Positions 32,845-45,688 are shown, numbered from the stretch's first letter. The stretch is DNA of 64,000 nt from Lunularia cruciata (GCA_948567375.1 OX419757.1:61938001-62002000), one strand, 5' to 3'. The notes: a model not told the origin generated them from the sequence alone. Numbers and translations are program-made.

Positions 32845-33540
32845 TTCACTAAACCCAAGGTATTTGAAAGCAAGAATCTCCTGGGTGCACTGGAGAATTT
32901 TGTGTTTGATTGTGAACGTTATTTTGAAGATACCAATCTACAAGATGAGCGAAAATAGATTCTCTTGGCTTCTAGCCAATTGGATAGAGTATCAAAGCTA
33001 TGGTGGAGATTCCGAGTCGAGCAAGCCAAATGATAAATGGTTACACCGATCTTGACATGGGCAAAATTCAAGAGTGCAATAATTAGTTGGTTCCAAGCTA
33101 TAAATGCCACACAAGATGCACGGGATAAGTTGGCAGAGTTGAAACAAATTGGCTCTGCAAGAAGTTACATCACGCAGTTCCAAAACACCATCATGCAAAT
33201 TCCAAATATTTTGGAAGATGAAGCTCTGGATCGATTCGTGAGGGGCTTGAAAGCAAGAACCAAATTATAGGTAACCATGCGAAACACTTGGAGGAGACCA
33301 TGCAATTGGCCGAACGTTTTGATTCCTTGGTGGCAACAACTTGGTCTTGACCTCGACCCCCACAAAGCCTACCAATACACTACACACAAGTGGAGGAGCC
33401 AACACTAATGGAGATTGATGCAATTCAACGAAGACCATTGGGCATGGCAGACAGGGAGAAACTACAACAAAATGGTGGTTGTTTTTATTGTTGCCAGTTA
33501 GGGCATCGCATTGCTAATGTCCACTCAAGAATGGACGACC
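32845..33540 (+). pseudogene. Gag remainder, outer copy
   Basis: Resumes gag at KPKVFESKNLL directly after the inner element. TAG at about 32,957 and further stops and frameshifts follow. The zinc knuckle CFYCCQLGHRIA has lost its last Cys through a 1-nt deletion that joins the gag end to the pol frame. Confidence 0.88.
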
Positions 33541-36500
33541 TTGACAAGTTGCCCAAGTGGAGGTTGTGGAGCGGAATATCAAGGAAACGAGGAATCCCAA
33601 TAGGAGATTTTGAGCCGCCTATTGGGAGCTTGATTAGTTCTAATGGGATTGAAGGCTCGACCTATGGAAGTCTACTTCACTTGCAAGGTATGATATCTAA
33701 TCGGGGTTGTAGGATTTTGGTTGATTCTGGAAGTTCAGAGAATTGCATGTCTATGCAAGTAGCAAAGGAATTGGGTATTCCTATCAAGCCAATGATTGGA
33801 AGTAGTTTGATGATGGTGGATGGTAGAAAAGGTTCTGCATTCCACACCTCGCATCCTGTTACCTTCAAGATTGGGAAGGAGTATTTGGAGTGTATGAGGT
33901 TTGTTGTGGCACCTATACACTATGATATCATTTTGGGTTTACCTTGGCTTGAACGTCATAAGGTTCAATTTGATTGGACCCGACTTCAAATTCAAGTACA
34001 ACACCAATGTAGGAATTTCCGATTAGGTTGTTTGGCACCTTTGAGTAAGACATCTAAGAATAGTCAGTCTCGAGATAGGAAGTTTGTTGAGAAGATAGCC
34101 ATAGAGTAAATCTGGAAGGGAGATGAGTCCTAAGATGGGAAGTTTGCCAAGAAGTCAACCATGGAGCAAACTTGGAAGAGAGATGAGTCCCTAGAAGGGA
34201 AGTTTGTTAATGAAGCAGCCATAGAGCAAGCTTTGGAGGAAGATAAGTTTGTATTTGCGGTGTGGATCAAGCCGATTGCACAAGAACAATCTGAGGAGGG
34301 CCAAGTGCCGCATCAAGCAACGATTGATCGGATAGTTCAGGAGTTTGCAGATGTGTTTCCAGATGATCTGTCAAAGGGATTACCCTCTGATCAAGGTATA
34401 CCCTTCAAGATCGAGTTATTGCCAGGGAGTACTCCAATGAGTAGACCAATCTATCGGCTCTCACCAAAGGGGTTGGAGGATTTGCAAACAATACTTATAG
34501 AGTTGTTGGAGAAGGATTTCATACGATATAGTACCTCTCCGTGGGGAGCACCGGTACTATTTGTTCCAAAGAAGGATGGAGGACTTTGTTTCTGTATGGA
34601 TTACCGTGTGCTCAATAAGCAAACCGTGAAGAATGCATATCTCTTGCCTTGGATCAATGACTTGCTTGATCAATTAAGTGGAGCACGCTACTTTTCCAAG
34701 CTAGATCTTTGTAGCGGCTATTGGCAAATTCCTATTGAAGGAGAGGACATGCAAAAGATTGCCTTTTGCACAAGGTATGGACATTTTGAGTGGAGAGTTC
34801 TACCTTTTGGACTCACTAATGCTCCAGCAGTCTTCATGGATCAGATGCATCGGGTGTTGGAGGGACTATTGGATCAGTCCGTGGTAGTGTTCTTAGATGA
34901 TATCTTAATCTATAGAAGGACAGAGGCAAAACACAAGAATCATGTGTGAGAAGTCTTACGACAACTACGACAGTGGAAATTTTACTGCAAGAAGTCAAAG
35001 TGTGCTTTTTGGTAGAAGGAGGTTACCTTCTTGGGTCATAAGATCTCATCAGAGGGGATCAAGATGGAAGAAGAGAAGATCAAGGCCATTGCTGATTGGC
35101 CTACCCCAAAGGATACTACCGAAGTATGAGCATTCAATGGATTGGCTAGTTTTTACCGATGGTTCATCCACTATTATGCTCACGTGGATGCACCATTGAT
35201 TGACCTCTTGGGAAAGAACTTGAGCTTCCAATGGACCACCAAGCATGAAGAAGCATTCCAAAAGTTAAAGCATATGGTGTCTTTAAGACCCATTCTTCAA
35301 CCATATGATCCTCAATTACCTTGTGTGGTTGATTTTGATGCTTCTAACTTTGCAATTGGAGTTGTGTTGCAACAAGAATTTCCAGATGGACTACTTCCTA
35401 TTGCCTTTGTGTCTTGTTGACTAAATACAGCTAAAAGAAATTACTCTGCTCGAGATTGGAAACAACTTGCAATGGTATATGCCACTTAGGTATGGAGGCA
35501 TTATCTCTTGGGGAAACAAGTGATCATGCGAACTGATCACAAGCCATTGTTGCAAACCTTACACCTAGAGCACATGAAGAATCAACATCATCGATGGGAA
35601 GAGCAACTCCAATTGTTTGACATCAAACTTGAGTACAAACCAGGTCGGTTCCATGTCATCCCTGATGCTCTATCACAACTACCTGATTTGAAGTCTCTTC
35701 CTCTCATCACGGCAACAATTACGACGGTGTCAATTGATCCCAAGATTCATAACGAGTTTCGGTTAGCTCTACAACAAGATCCCTTCTTCCAAATGGTACA
35801 TGGTCGGCTAACAATAGGTGACAAGGAGTACAACACATTCTCCTTCAAGGAAGGCCTTCTATTCCATGTGGACCGGATCTATGTTCCAGCCAAAGGTGAT
35901 CTTTGACTTGTGCGCCTTCAAGGAGCCCATGATTTACCCATCGTTGGTCACATGGGTGTGGATAAGACCTTGGGTACCCTCCAACGTCAATGGTGGTGGC
36001 CCAACATAACATGGGATGTTCAAGAATTTGTTTGATTGTGTGAGAGTTGCCAACGTAACAAGGCCAGCAACCAGAAGTCGGGTGGACTCTTTCAACCGCT
36101 TGCCGTTCCATCAGCTCGTTGGGAGCATGTGAGCTTGGATCTCATCACATCCTTGCCAAAGACAAAACATGGACACACCGCCATCGTGGTGTTTGTGGAT
36201 ACGCTTAGTAAGCAAATCCACTTGGCACCAACCTGTGATACCGTGGATGCTCTAACCTTAGCACAAATCTACTTTGACAATGTCTTCAAGCATCATGGAA
36301 TACCATGCGTACTCATCTCCAACCATGACCCTCGCTTTACCGGGAAGTTTTGGCAAACACTCTTTTAGATACTCGGCACCAAGCTTGGTTTGTCCACGGC
36401 CTATCATCCTCAAACTGATGGACAAACCAAATGTGCAAATCATACATTGGAGGATATGTTGTGTGCCTTTGTCAATCTCCACCATACCAATTGGGATGAA

Positions 36501-37290
36501 TGTCTTGCCACTGTCAAATTTGCCTACAACAATTCCAAATAGGCAAGCACCGGATTCTCTCTTTTCTTTCTCAATTTTGGCCAAGATCTGTTTGTTCCAG
36601 ATTCTCTTCTTGCTCCACCTCCATCTCAGGTTCCTCGTACTTCCACATTCTTGACCACTATATCCCAATCTCTTCAACAAGCCAAATCTCACCTCCTTGT
36701 TGCTCGGAATCGCCAAAAACAATATGCGGACCACCATCGTCAAGATCTCACCTTTGAAGTCGGTGATAAAGTCATGCTATCCTCTAGTAACCTCCCTCTC
36801 CCACTTGATACCCAAGTTTGTAAACTTGCCCCTAATTGGATATGACCCTTTGATATCACCCAAATTGTCTCTCCTGTTGCTTATCGTCTTGCCTTGCCTT
36901 GTCACATGCGTATCCATCTTGTCCTTCATGTTTCCAAGTTGAAACCCTTTGTTCCTAACCCCTCTTCCTTTCCCTCTTGAGTCCAACCTCCCCCTCTTCC
37001 TATCCGTATCAATGATCATGAGGAGTACGAAGTTGATCGTATCCTTGCAAGTCGCCACATTCAGCGAGGTCGTCGCCAACATACAGAGTACAAGGTCCTT
37101 TGGAAAGGGTATCCCCTTCATGATGCCACATGGGAACCTCTTTCTCACTTCCAAAATGCACAGACGGCCATCCAGAAATTTGAAGCTTCACTGGCGGCAA
37201 GGACGTCACCAACTAGTGGCGGAGGAATATGTAACAATATGGAGTTTAGTGACAAAGTCAGTCGGGCTCACAAAGTAGCACATAAGACAA
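33541..37290 (+). pseudogene. Pol of outer chromovirus, decayed
   Basis: Same domain order as the inner copy: protease VDSGSSENC (about 33,720), RT with [10 protein letters not shown] (about 34,890), RNase H with VDFDASNFAIG and MRTDHKPLL, integrase with DHKP-to-CESCQRNK spacing, and a chromodomain near 37,020-37,190. There are more than ten in-frame stops; most are CGA to TGA or CAG/CAA to TAG/TAA when compared with the inner copy. No function is expected. The inner copy is a useful reference for its decay. Confidence 0.92.
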
Positions 37291-37660
37291 ATTAGCCTAG
37301 AATATTCCGGAAGTATCTAGGAAGCTTCTTGGGAAGCTTCCCGGTTAGCTTAGCTTGCACCTTAATTACTTAAGGTAGCTTCTAGAAGGAAGCTTCTAGA
37401 AGCTTCAAACTAGCTTAGGTTGCACGCCAAGTAGATAGCTTCTAGAAGGAAGTTTTTTGAGAAGTTTCCTAGTTAACTTGGCTTGCACTCTAAGAAAGTG
37501 GCTTGAGGAAGCTTCTTGAGAAGCTTCTCAAGGGCCTTGTATGCTACCTATAAATACCAAAGCCAAAGCTCATGCTAGGCATTCAGAATTTTCCTTCATT
37601 CAAGTGTCTCAATGTGAGTTTCCATTCTCCTATTTCTCTCCTTGAATTTGGTCTTTTACA
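37230..37660 (+). repeat. 3' LTR of outer chromovirus
   Basis: 431 bp. Contains the strongest HSE-like array, GAAGCTTCTAGAAGCTTC at 37,389-37,406, and a TATA-like CTATAAATACC near 37,549. The GGCGGAGGAATA just before it is the polypurine tract. Confidence 0.93.
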
Positions 37661-38575
37661 ATCAATCAAGTCATCTATGTAGGATAATGGGTATTTGTTC
37701 TTTGTACTTTATTGATTCAGGCCCTAACTGTCAATGCACATGTGCATTATACCATCCTTCTTCTCCAAAAAAAGATAGCAATCCCATATAGTGATACATT
37801 GGGTTGGATAAACCCTTTTTGCAACATCTCTTTGATTTGAGCTTTACATTCCTCCAACTCATGAGGCGATAGTTGATGTGGGGCCTTATAAGGAGATTTC
37901 CACCATGGAAATATCTTGATCTTATGATCTACTCTTCTTTTTGGTAGTAATCCTAAGGGTAAATCATAGGGAAAGATATCTTGAAACTCATTGACTATAA
38001 CTTTTAAAGTCTTAGGAAGTTGTCTATCAAGTTGTGCACCCTAGACTTCTCTTTTAAACTCATGAAACATCTATTTTTCTTATTGATAACTATTGTCCCT
38101 ATGACATAGAGAGATATTTTTTGCTTTTATGATGTTTCTTAAATGCCAATGATCTTCCATTGGCTAGTTCTCGTTACTTTTTGGCTTCAATTGACCATAA
38201 GATTATAGTGATCTATCCGTGGCATGACTAAGATCACATCATAATGAGCCATTATCACTTGCCATTCAATTTCTTGCCGATACTTGCTTACATAGTGTGC
38301 TACCTTTTTAAGTATTAACTCAATCCTCTCTATCTAACCATACAATAACTCTACTTCTTCATTCTTGCATTCTTTAAGCTCCATTTACAACCTTATTGCA
38401 ACAAAGCAAGATAAGAACTTCTTGGTTGCCTAATGTCTATCAATACTCTCACTTGATTGCCTTCTAGGACTCTATTTACAACAATCAATTGTGTATTTTT
38501 CTTCCTTAATCATTGTGAACTTGTCTTCTTCATCCACCTACTTTTACTCTTCTCCATTGAGCCTATAAGGCCCCA
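37661..38575 (-). pseudogene. Old gypsy protease/RT upstream half (element 3)
   Basis: Minus-strand reading gives an aspartic protease remnant (QLIVVNRVLEGNQVRVLID near 38,470 and YDVILVMPRIDHYN near 38,230), then RT start HQLSPHELEECKAQIKEML and MCIDS-type motif to DDLID at the insertion point. Many stops. It continues at 26,364 downwards. It is a different gypsy lineage from the chromovirus inserted in it. Confidence 0.78.
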
Positions 38576-40508
38576 CCTCGATCAATTCTAGAACACCATA
38601 ATGCAAATTCCACATATACTAGAAGTTGAAACTTTGGATCAATTTGTGAAGGGTTTAAAACCATGAAACAAATTGGAAGTGACCATATGGGAGCCCAAAC
38701 ACTTGGAGGAAGGCATGAAATTTGTTGAGCACTTTGATTGTTTGGTTGTGACAACTTGGTCTTGATCTTGACCTTGACCTTCACAAAACTTGTTAACATA
38801 TTATACACTTCGGTGGATGAGCTGACACCAATGGAGATTAATGTTATCCAACAGAGATTGATTTAGTATCATTTATAGGGAAAGATTATGACAAAATGAT
38901 GGTTGATTTTATTCTCACTAAATTAGATATCACATTGTTGAATTTCCACTCAAGGGTAGATGATGTCAACAAATTGCCCAAATGGCATTTGTGGAGCGTG
39001 ATGATCAAAGGAACAAAGAATCCTAGTGGGAGAATTTGAGCCACATACTCAAAAATTGATTGGTTCTAATGGGATTAAAAGTTCAACCTATAGGATATTG
39101 ATTGATTTTAGAAGTTCAAAGAATTGTATATCTATACAATTCAAATAATAACTAATATCAATTAACAAAGGAATTAAATATTCCTATCAAATCATTAATT
39201 AGAAATAGAATGATGATAGCAAATGGTAAAAAAGATTTTTCATTTTGTACCTCACATCCTATTAAATTCAAGATGTGTAAGGAGTATTTAGAATATATGA
39301 GCTTTGTAGTGGTATCTCTACACTATGGTATCATTCTAAGTTTATCTTGGCTTGAATATCATAAGGTTTAATTTGATTGGGCCCAATGATAAATTCAAGT
39401 ACCACACTAAAGTAAAAATTACCAATTAGATTATCTAACACCTTTGAAAAAATACCTAAGAATAATCAATCCCAAGATGTGAAGTTTATCAATAAAATAG
39501 CCATGGAGTAAGCTTTGGAAAAAGATATTTCTATTTTTATGATGTGTATCAAGTCAATTGCGCATAGAGAATATGATGAGTGCCAAAAGTCTCATCAAGC
39601 AATGGTTAATCAATGGTTAATCAGTTTAGGTGTTTTAAGATTATCTATCAAAGTGGTTACCCTTTGATCTTGATACGCATTTCATCAATCAAGTTTTTGC
39701 TAAGAAGTATTCTAATGAATTGACCAATCTATCAGCTCTGACCAAAGAAGTTGGAAGATCTTTGAACAACATTCACAAAGTTGTTGGAGAACGATTTCAT
39801 ATGAAAAAATATATCTCTTTGGGAAGCACCGATTCTATTTATCCCAAAGAAGGATGGGGGACTTTGCTTCTATATTTATAAACATGATCTCAATAAACAA
39901 ACAAAGAAGAATGCATATCACTTGCCTCAAATTGATTACTTGCTAGATCAATTGATTGGAGCACAATACTTCTCCATGTTAGATCTTTGAAAGGGCTATA
40001 AGTAGATTCTCATTGATATGAAAGATGTGTAAAAGATCACCTTTTGCACAAGGTATGGATATTGTGAATGGAGACATTTGGGTTCACTAATGCTCTGGCA
40101 ATCTTCATGGATCATATACATCAAGTGTTAGATGTGCTATTGGATGTATATGGTGATATTCTTGGATGATATTTTAATCCATAGCAAGAAAAAGGTAAAA
40201 CATAGGAATCATATGCGAGAAGTCCTAAGATAACTATATCAATTGAAGTTTTACTATAAGAAGTCAAAGTGTACCTTTTGGCAAAAGGAAATTACCTTAA
40301 TGCGTCATAAGGTTTCATTGGAGATAATCAAGATGGAAGAATAGAAAATCAAGATCCTTATTGATTGGCTTACTCCACAGGATGCCTTAGAAGTGCAGAC
40401 ATTTAATGGATTTGTAAATTTTTATTGATTGTTCATCCATTATTATGCTCATGTGGCAGCACCATTGATCAATCTCTTGGAGAAGACCTAAAGCTTTCAG
40501 TGGACCAC

Positions 40509-41231
40509 TATAATCTTATGAGGATAGGAAATCTCAAGAGAAATACAAAAGAAAACACAAATCTCTACACTCAATTTTCAATGCCCTAGAGGAGCACCTT
40601 GATTGTATTATATAACAAAGTGGACTCTACCCTTGGATCAGATACATGGATTGGTGATATGTCAACAAGCTTTACCTTTAGATTAGTTGCATGCATAGGC
40701 GACATGTCAGTTCTGATCAATCTGGTTGGTCAAACCATCTTTGATCAAATAGAATCTTTAGAGAATCTTCTTGTAGAAATCTCCAAATCGTATGGATGAG
40801 GTATCATTGGAAATTTCTCAATAAGAAAAACCTGGGGGAGGGAAGGCTAACCTTCCTTTTGTTGCTGGGGATTTGAATTTTTGAGGCCCAATTCATCCGT
40901 TGAGGCCTACGACATTAGCTCTAAAGTCTCCATACTATTTTTGGCTCTTGCACTATTAGTAAAAGTCTTCTTTTGGTGACATCTCTACCTGATTTACCTA
41001 GTACATCATATATAATATCTTTCTAAATCTTACCAAGCCAATTGTCACCTGTAGATAATATATCTAGCTGTGGTATTACAAATTCAAGTTATTTTTGACT
41101 CTTGTCTATTAGTAGAAGTACTTTTTTGATATCTTTATCTAATCTACTTAGCACATCATATATAACATCTTTCTAGATGTTACCAAGTCAATTTAGACCT
41201 CTAGATAATATGTCTTTTTATTGGTATTACA
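40509..41231 (+). mobile_element. Solo LTR, family TGTAAT, copy A
   Basis: 723 bp ending ATTACA and starting TATAATC where copy B has TGTAATA. Flanks ACCAC and AACAC fit a decayed 5-bp target duplication in the RNase H region. Shares GGGGGAGGGAAGGCTA and TTTTTGAGGCC with copy B. The 3' third has an internal duplication of about 130 bp. Any direct ORF is insignificant. Confidence 0.65.
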
Positions 41232-41553
41232 AACACCAAGCACAAAAAAATTATCCATAAATTTAAACATATGGTGACTTCAAGACTCATTCTTTAATCA
41301 TATGATCCTCAACTACCTTGTGTGGTTGATTTTTATACTTCTAATTTTATCATTAGAGCTATATTGTAATAGGAATTTCTAGATGGGTTACATCCCATTA
41401 TCTTTGTGTTTCATTTTTGTTTCATTGAATAAACATCACAAAAAGAAATTACTTTGTTCGAGACTAAAAATAACTAATAATAATATATACCACCAAGATA
41501 TGGAGGCATTATCTCTTTGAGAAACAAGTGATTATGTAAATCAATCATAAACA

Positions 41554-42324
41554 TGTAATATTTTGAGGATAGCAAAGAAACACAAAATAAAAAACATAAG
41601 TTTCACTTTCAAACTTTGGTGTTCCAAAGGAACATCTTCTCTTGATTATAAAGCTAAAGAGGATCTCTTCCAAGGAAGTTCCACCATAAGATTAAGTAAA
41701 TGGAAAGGTGACATGTCAACAAGCTCCACCCTTAGATTACTTGCTTGAATGGGTGACATGTTGATCTTGGTCACATTTGGTTGGTCAAACGTGCTTTGAT
41801 TGGAGGGAATCTTTTAAAGAATCTTCTTGTAAGAAACTCATAATCACGTGGGTGAGGTACTATTGGAAAGTTCTCAATGGGACAAAATAGGGGGAGGGAA
41901 GGCTAGCCTATCCTCCATTTGTGGCGGGGAGAGGGGGGGACTTCGTACATTTTTGAGGCCTAATTCATTCGTTTAGACCTTCAAAATTATCTCTAAAGTT
42001 TTAAAATCTATTTTGGTTCTTGTTCTATTTTGGTTTTTGCCTTATTAGTAGAAGTGTTATTTTGGTGATACTTCTACTTGATCTACTTTTTCCATTATGT
42101 GTATCATCTTTCTAGATATCACCAATCTAAATTTTACTTTTAGATCATATGTCTAGTTATTGATTCTAAAGTCTTAATCATATTTTAATTTTTGATTTAT
42201 TAATAAAAGTTTTTTTTCGTGATACCTCTATCTGATCTACTTAGTCCATCATGTATTATATTCTCCCAAATCTTACCAAAGCAAATTTTATTTCTAGATC
42301 ATATGTCTAGCTATTGTTATTACA
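41554..42324 (+). mobile_element. Solo LTR, family TGTAAT, copy B
   Basis: 771 bp with perfect inverted termini TGTAAT...ATTACA, inserted in the RNase H remnant. The host sequence resumes at CACAAACATTACATTTGGAGC. Related to copy A along its length. Confidence 0.65.
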
Positions 42325-42918
42325 AAATCCTTATCACAAACATTACATTTGGAGCATGAATAGTAGACACCATCAATGAAAGAACAACTATAGTTATTTG
42401 ATATTAAAATTCAGTACAAATCTTATAGATTACATGTAATCCTTTATGCTCTATCACAAGTTGATCATGTTTGTCTAAAACACACATTTGTACATGTATG
42501 TCCTATTGTGATATTTAGTTTAGTATTATAAATACTTGGGAGATATTATTTATATATAAAAAAATGATAGTTTTACATAGTCATTATTAACTAAAATTAA
42601 TCTTAGTTAAGATAGAGAGTAATTTAATTTAGGAGAAGTAGAAAAAATGAGCATCATTATTTTGGATTCTGGTGTGTTGAGTTTATATTATTTTTAGTTA
42701 TTTAATTTTAAGAAAAAAGTTAAAAATTATTAGATCCACAAGTTTTTTTAATGTTGGATTCTTCTATAGTCCAAGTACAATCCATGTGAAGGAATCTTTA
42801 ACTTAATGTTTGGTTCAAGATAAGACCATATGCTTAGGAGAATATTCCTATGAGTATAGATATTCTTTTAGTTTTTTGATTTTATTTGACTTTTAGCCTA
42901 GTAACTTGAGTTATTCTA

Positions 42919-43327
42919 TGTAATAATTTAGAGTTTAGCGATGTAATTAGGAAGACTAATGAAGTAGAGAATAAGTCAAATTAACCTTAAATATTCTAGA
43001 AGTATCTAAAAAGCTTCTTGGGAAGTTTACTCACTAGCTTAACTTGTATCCCAAGTAGATAGCTTTAGAAACTTCCCACTAATTAGTTTGCACATCAAGG
43101 AGGAAGCTTCTTGAGAAACTTCTTGAGAAAACTTTTTGTTTAACTTGGCTTGCACTCAAAGAAAACGGTTCAAGAAAGCTTTTTGAGAAACTTCTCAAGA
43201 GCTTTTAATGTTACCTATAAATATCAAAACCAAAATTCATACTAGGCATTTGGAGTTTACCCACCTTCAAATGTCCCAATGTGATCTTCCATTCTCTTAT
43301 TTTTTTCTTTGGTTTTGGTCTTTTACA
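42919..43327 (+). repeat. Solo chromovirus LTR inside LTR of element 5
   Basis: 409 bp, TGTAATAATTTAGAG to GGTCTTTTACA, a decayed match to the LTRs at 26,365 and 37,230. Flanks TTCTA and CTCTA fit a 5-bp duplication. The interrupted sequence reads on as in the uninterrupted LTR near 63,035 (TTATTCTAGTAATTA). Confidence 0.8.
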
Positions 43328-43649
43328 CTCTAGTAATTAGTAACTTTGGTTCATAATCATTTTACAAGTATATAAACTAGGGGTGAAGAAACACTCATCA
43401 TCCTTTTATTTACAACTATTTTTCTCTCATTGAATTCTCAAGTGAACAATATCTTGAGTCTTGTAATGTTAGCCTTGGAGAAATATGATGGAGTTGTGGT
43501 TCTTTGTTTTCTTAGTCCATGATGTGCTACCATAATAGCCATCAAAGGTTCATCATGAGTGAAAGATAGGCCGGCTCACATTTCTGATTTTGTTATTGAA
43601 ACCTCTCTAGAAGACAAGATGATGTTACGTGTACAATTCTATATTGAAC

Positions 43650-45310
43650 AAAAGGAGACTATGAGAGGTTACTTGGAAAGAACATTAGGGGAGGAAAGAG
43701 CTCAATTTATGTGAGAGAACTTGGACCCATTTGTATATCTTATACTTTATTATGATATCTTTGAGGTGATTTTGTACATCTTGTACACATGAGAGTATTT
43801 AGAGAGATGGTGTGAGGTGTATTATAGATTTTGGAGAATTTAGTGACTTTAGGCAAAATCTAAAGTTTAAGATTTGGACTTGAAATTTTTACACATGATA
43901 GCTTGGGTTACCTTGTTAGAACACCTTAAATTATTGTGAGAGCTAGTACACACACCGAGCTAGAATTTTAGAAAGTTGATAGGATAAAGTGCTCCTAAAA
44001 CTACATGCTCTCTATAAATTTGTACAAAGTTTGGCATTTCTTCATTTGTCAATAGATTGTTCTACAAATTTTCAAGACAATTGAGTGCATTTTATCTTAC
44101 CTTTTGGCTCAAGAATTAGACAGAGATCATTCTTGCATAGTGAATTATGACTTTTTAAAGTGAAGGGGATGGTTTTCATACCAAAACTGAAATAATGTGA
44201 TGTATAGAAAGGGGCTTAGGTCAAATGGCTCATTAAATTTTTTTTTCAAGGAATGATGCCTTAGGGCTGTGATCAAGTGTGAAAAATTTTAGACGGTTAT
44301 GACATACTAATTGAGAGATTTGAGTTACATTGTGAGGAGTGGTCAATTTTGCTGAGTTGAAATCTCATGCATGAGAAGTGTGAGAGCAACAAAAAATATG
44401 TTTGAGTGTTTAGATTCATCTTAGGAACATGGAGTGTCATCAAAAGTGGAGTTTGAAGCTATGCAAAGTTCCACAAAGGTGCACACAAGGGTGAGATGAT
44501 TGTAGAGGTGAATTTGAAAAAAAAGAATTTAGAATAAAATTTGAAGAGAGTGTTGAAAAGATCCAAAAATATAAATCATTTGGAGGAAAGAGTGAGTCTA
44601 ATTGTTTTCTATGTGGAAATAAATGTCATAAGGTAAGTTTATGTCCATTGACCTTTGAGAGAAAGAGATTGAGTGAAAGGAGAGAAGCAAAAATTTGAGA
44701 TTCTCTCAACCATGACCTTGCAAGAGTGTAAAGCAAGAGATTGAGTGAAACACCATCAGCAATAAAGACTCCAAGAAAGAAGGTGGAGATGGAAGACTTC
44801 TTGATCTCAAAGCAATAATGGGACTACAATTTGTTGGAGTATGTTGGTATTCACAAGGTTAACACCATAGTTTTCAACTGATTGCTTTGAATTTTATCTT
44901 AAGAAAAGAGCTTAGAGGTGGTTTGAGTTCTACAAAGAGTAAGAGGAAAAAGAATGCAAAAGTTCCAATATCAATGAAAATGGTGAATGCCAAACCAATA
45001 CCATGGGAGGGCTTGTGAATATACCTCCAAGATTGATTTGAGAGTGAATGGTGACAACATCAAGGATGCACTTGTTGATGGAAGATCAATAGTGAATGCC
45101 ATGTCAAAAAGGTTGATGAAGAAGTTGGTTATGATACCTTCTAGACCTTCAACAGTTTTGGTGAACATGGAAAATAAGCAACAAGTTTGACCAATAGGGG
45201 TGATGGATAAGGTGGTAGTTTCAATTGTGGGAGTTCAAAATCTCATGACTTTCCAAGTTTTGATCAATTCAAGCTATGATTTGCTTCTTGCAAGACCATG
45301 GTTGAGAGAA
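43650..45310 (+). pseudogene. Gag and protease of element 5
   Basis: Gag remnant with zinc knuckle CFLCGNKCHKVSLC at about 44,600, then a retropepsin-like domain: ALVDGRSIVNAMS (about 45,070; a changed DSG-type site) and YDLLLARPWL (about 45,275). Several stops and frameshifts. No product expected. Confidence 0.65.
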
Positions 45311-45688
45311 TCATGCATAACTAATTGATAAAACAAAGGGTACTTGAGGATTAGGCCATCAAACCATAGAGTCACAATTCCTATAACTAACATCACAAAT
45401 AGTTCACATTTAGATACACCATCTTTTGATTATTGGGAATCCAATTTAGAAGAAGAAGTTTCAGGTGTGGACACAATCATGGAGGAGGAGACTTCCATGG
45501 ATGAGAATGAATTTGAATCTGATTCAAATGTGAATCCCTTGTGTGCTATGCATTTCGCATCTAAGCTAGAGGTTTTAAGGACCCAGATAAATCACCATTG
45601 ACATTTGAGGAGATATAGAGGAGGTTATCAACCTCAAGTATGGTCCAAATGTTCCCAAGGAACAGAAGGTCAGATTTGAGGAGATATT

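Larger units (their letters stand above)
26365..37660 (+). mobile_element. Ty3 chromovirus, outer copy with nested insertion
   Basis: LTRs at 26,365-26,790 and 37,230-37,660, flanked by a perfect ATCAA target duplication (26,360-26,364 and 37,661-37,665). Gag and pol are interrupted at 27,203 by a second element of the same family in the opposite orientation. The two LTRs differ by roughly 30 substitutions, mostly transitions, so this insertion is much older than the inner one. Without the insert it is about 5.65 kb, the same size as the inner copy. Confidence 0.95.
38582..42467 (+). mobile_element. Decayed, 5'-truncated chromovirus relative (element 4)
   Basis: Starts inside gag (MQIPHIL-like) and runs through protease (about 39,060-39,420), RT (about 39,710-40,300, FLDDILIHS kept) and RNase H (41,260-41,550 and 42,325-42,467). 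It is full of stops and indels. Two solo LTRs of another family interrupt it at 40,509 and 41,554. It ends where element 5 begins; integrase and 3' LTR are missing. It is the oldest recognisable member of the family here. Confidence 0.8.

Noticed and set aside
26365-37660. Two chromoviruses arranged head to head
   Set aside because: Target duplications and continuing reading frames show nesting, not side-by-side insertion.
42468-43327. 42,919-43,327 as the 3' LTR of element 4
   Set aside because: It is flanked on both sides by the LTR of element 5 with its own 5-bp duplication, so it is an independent solo LTR.
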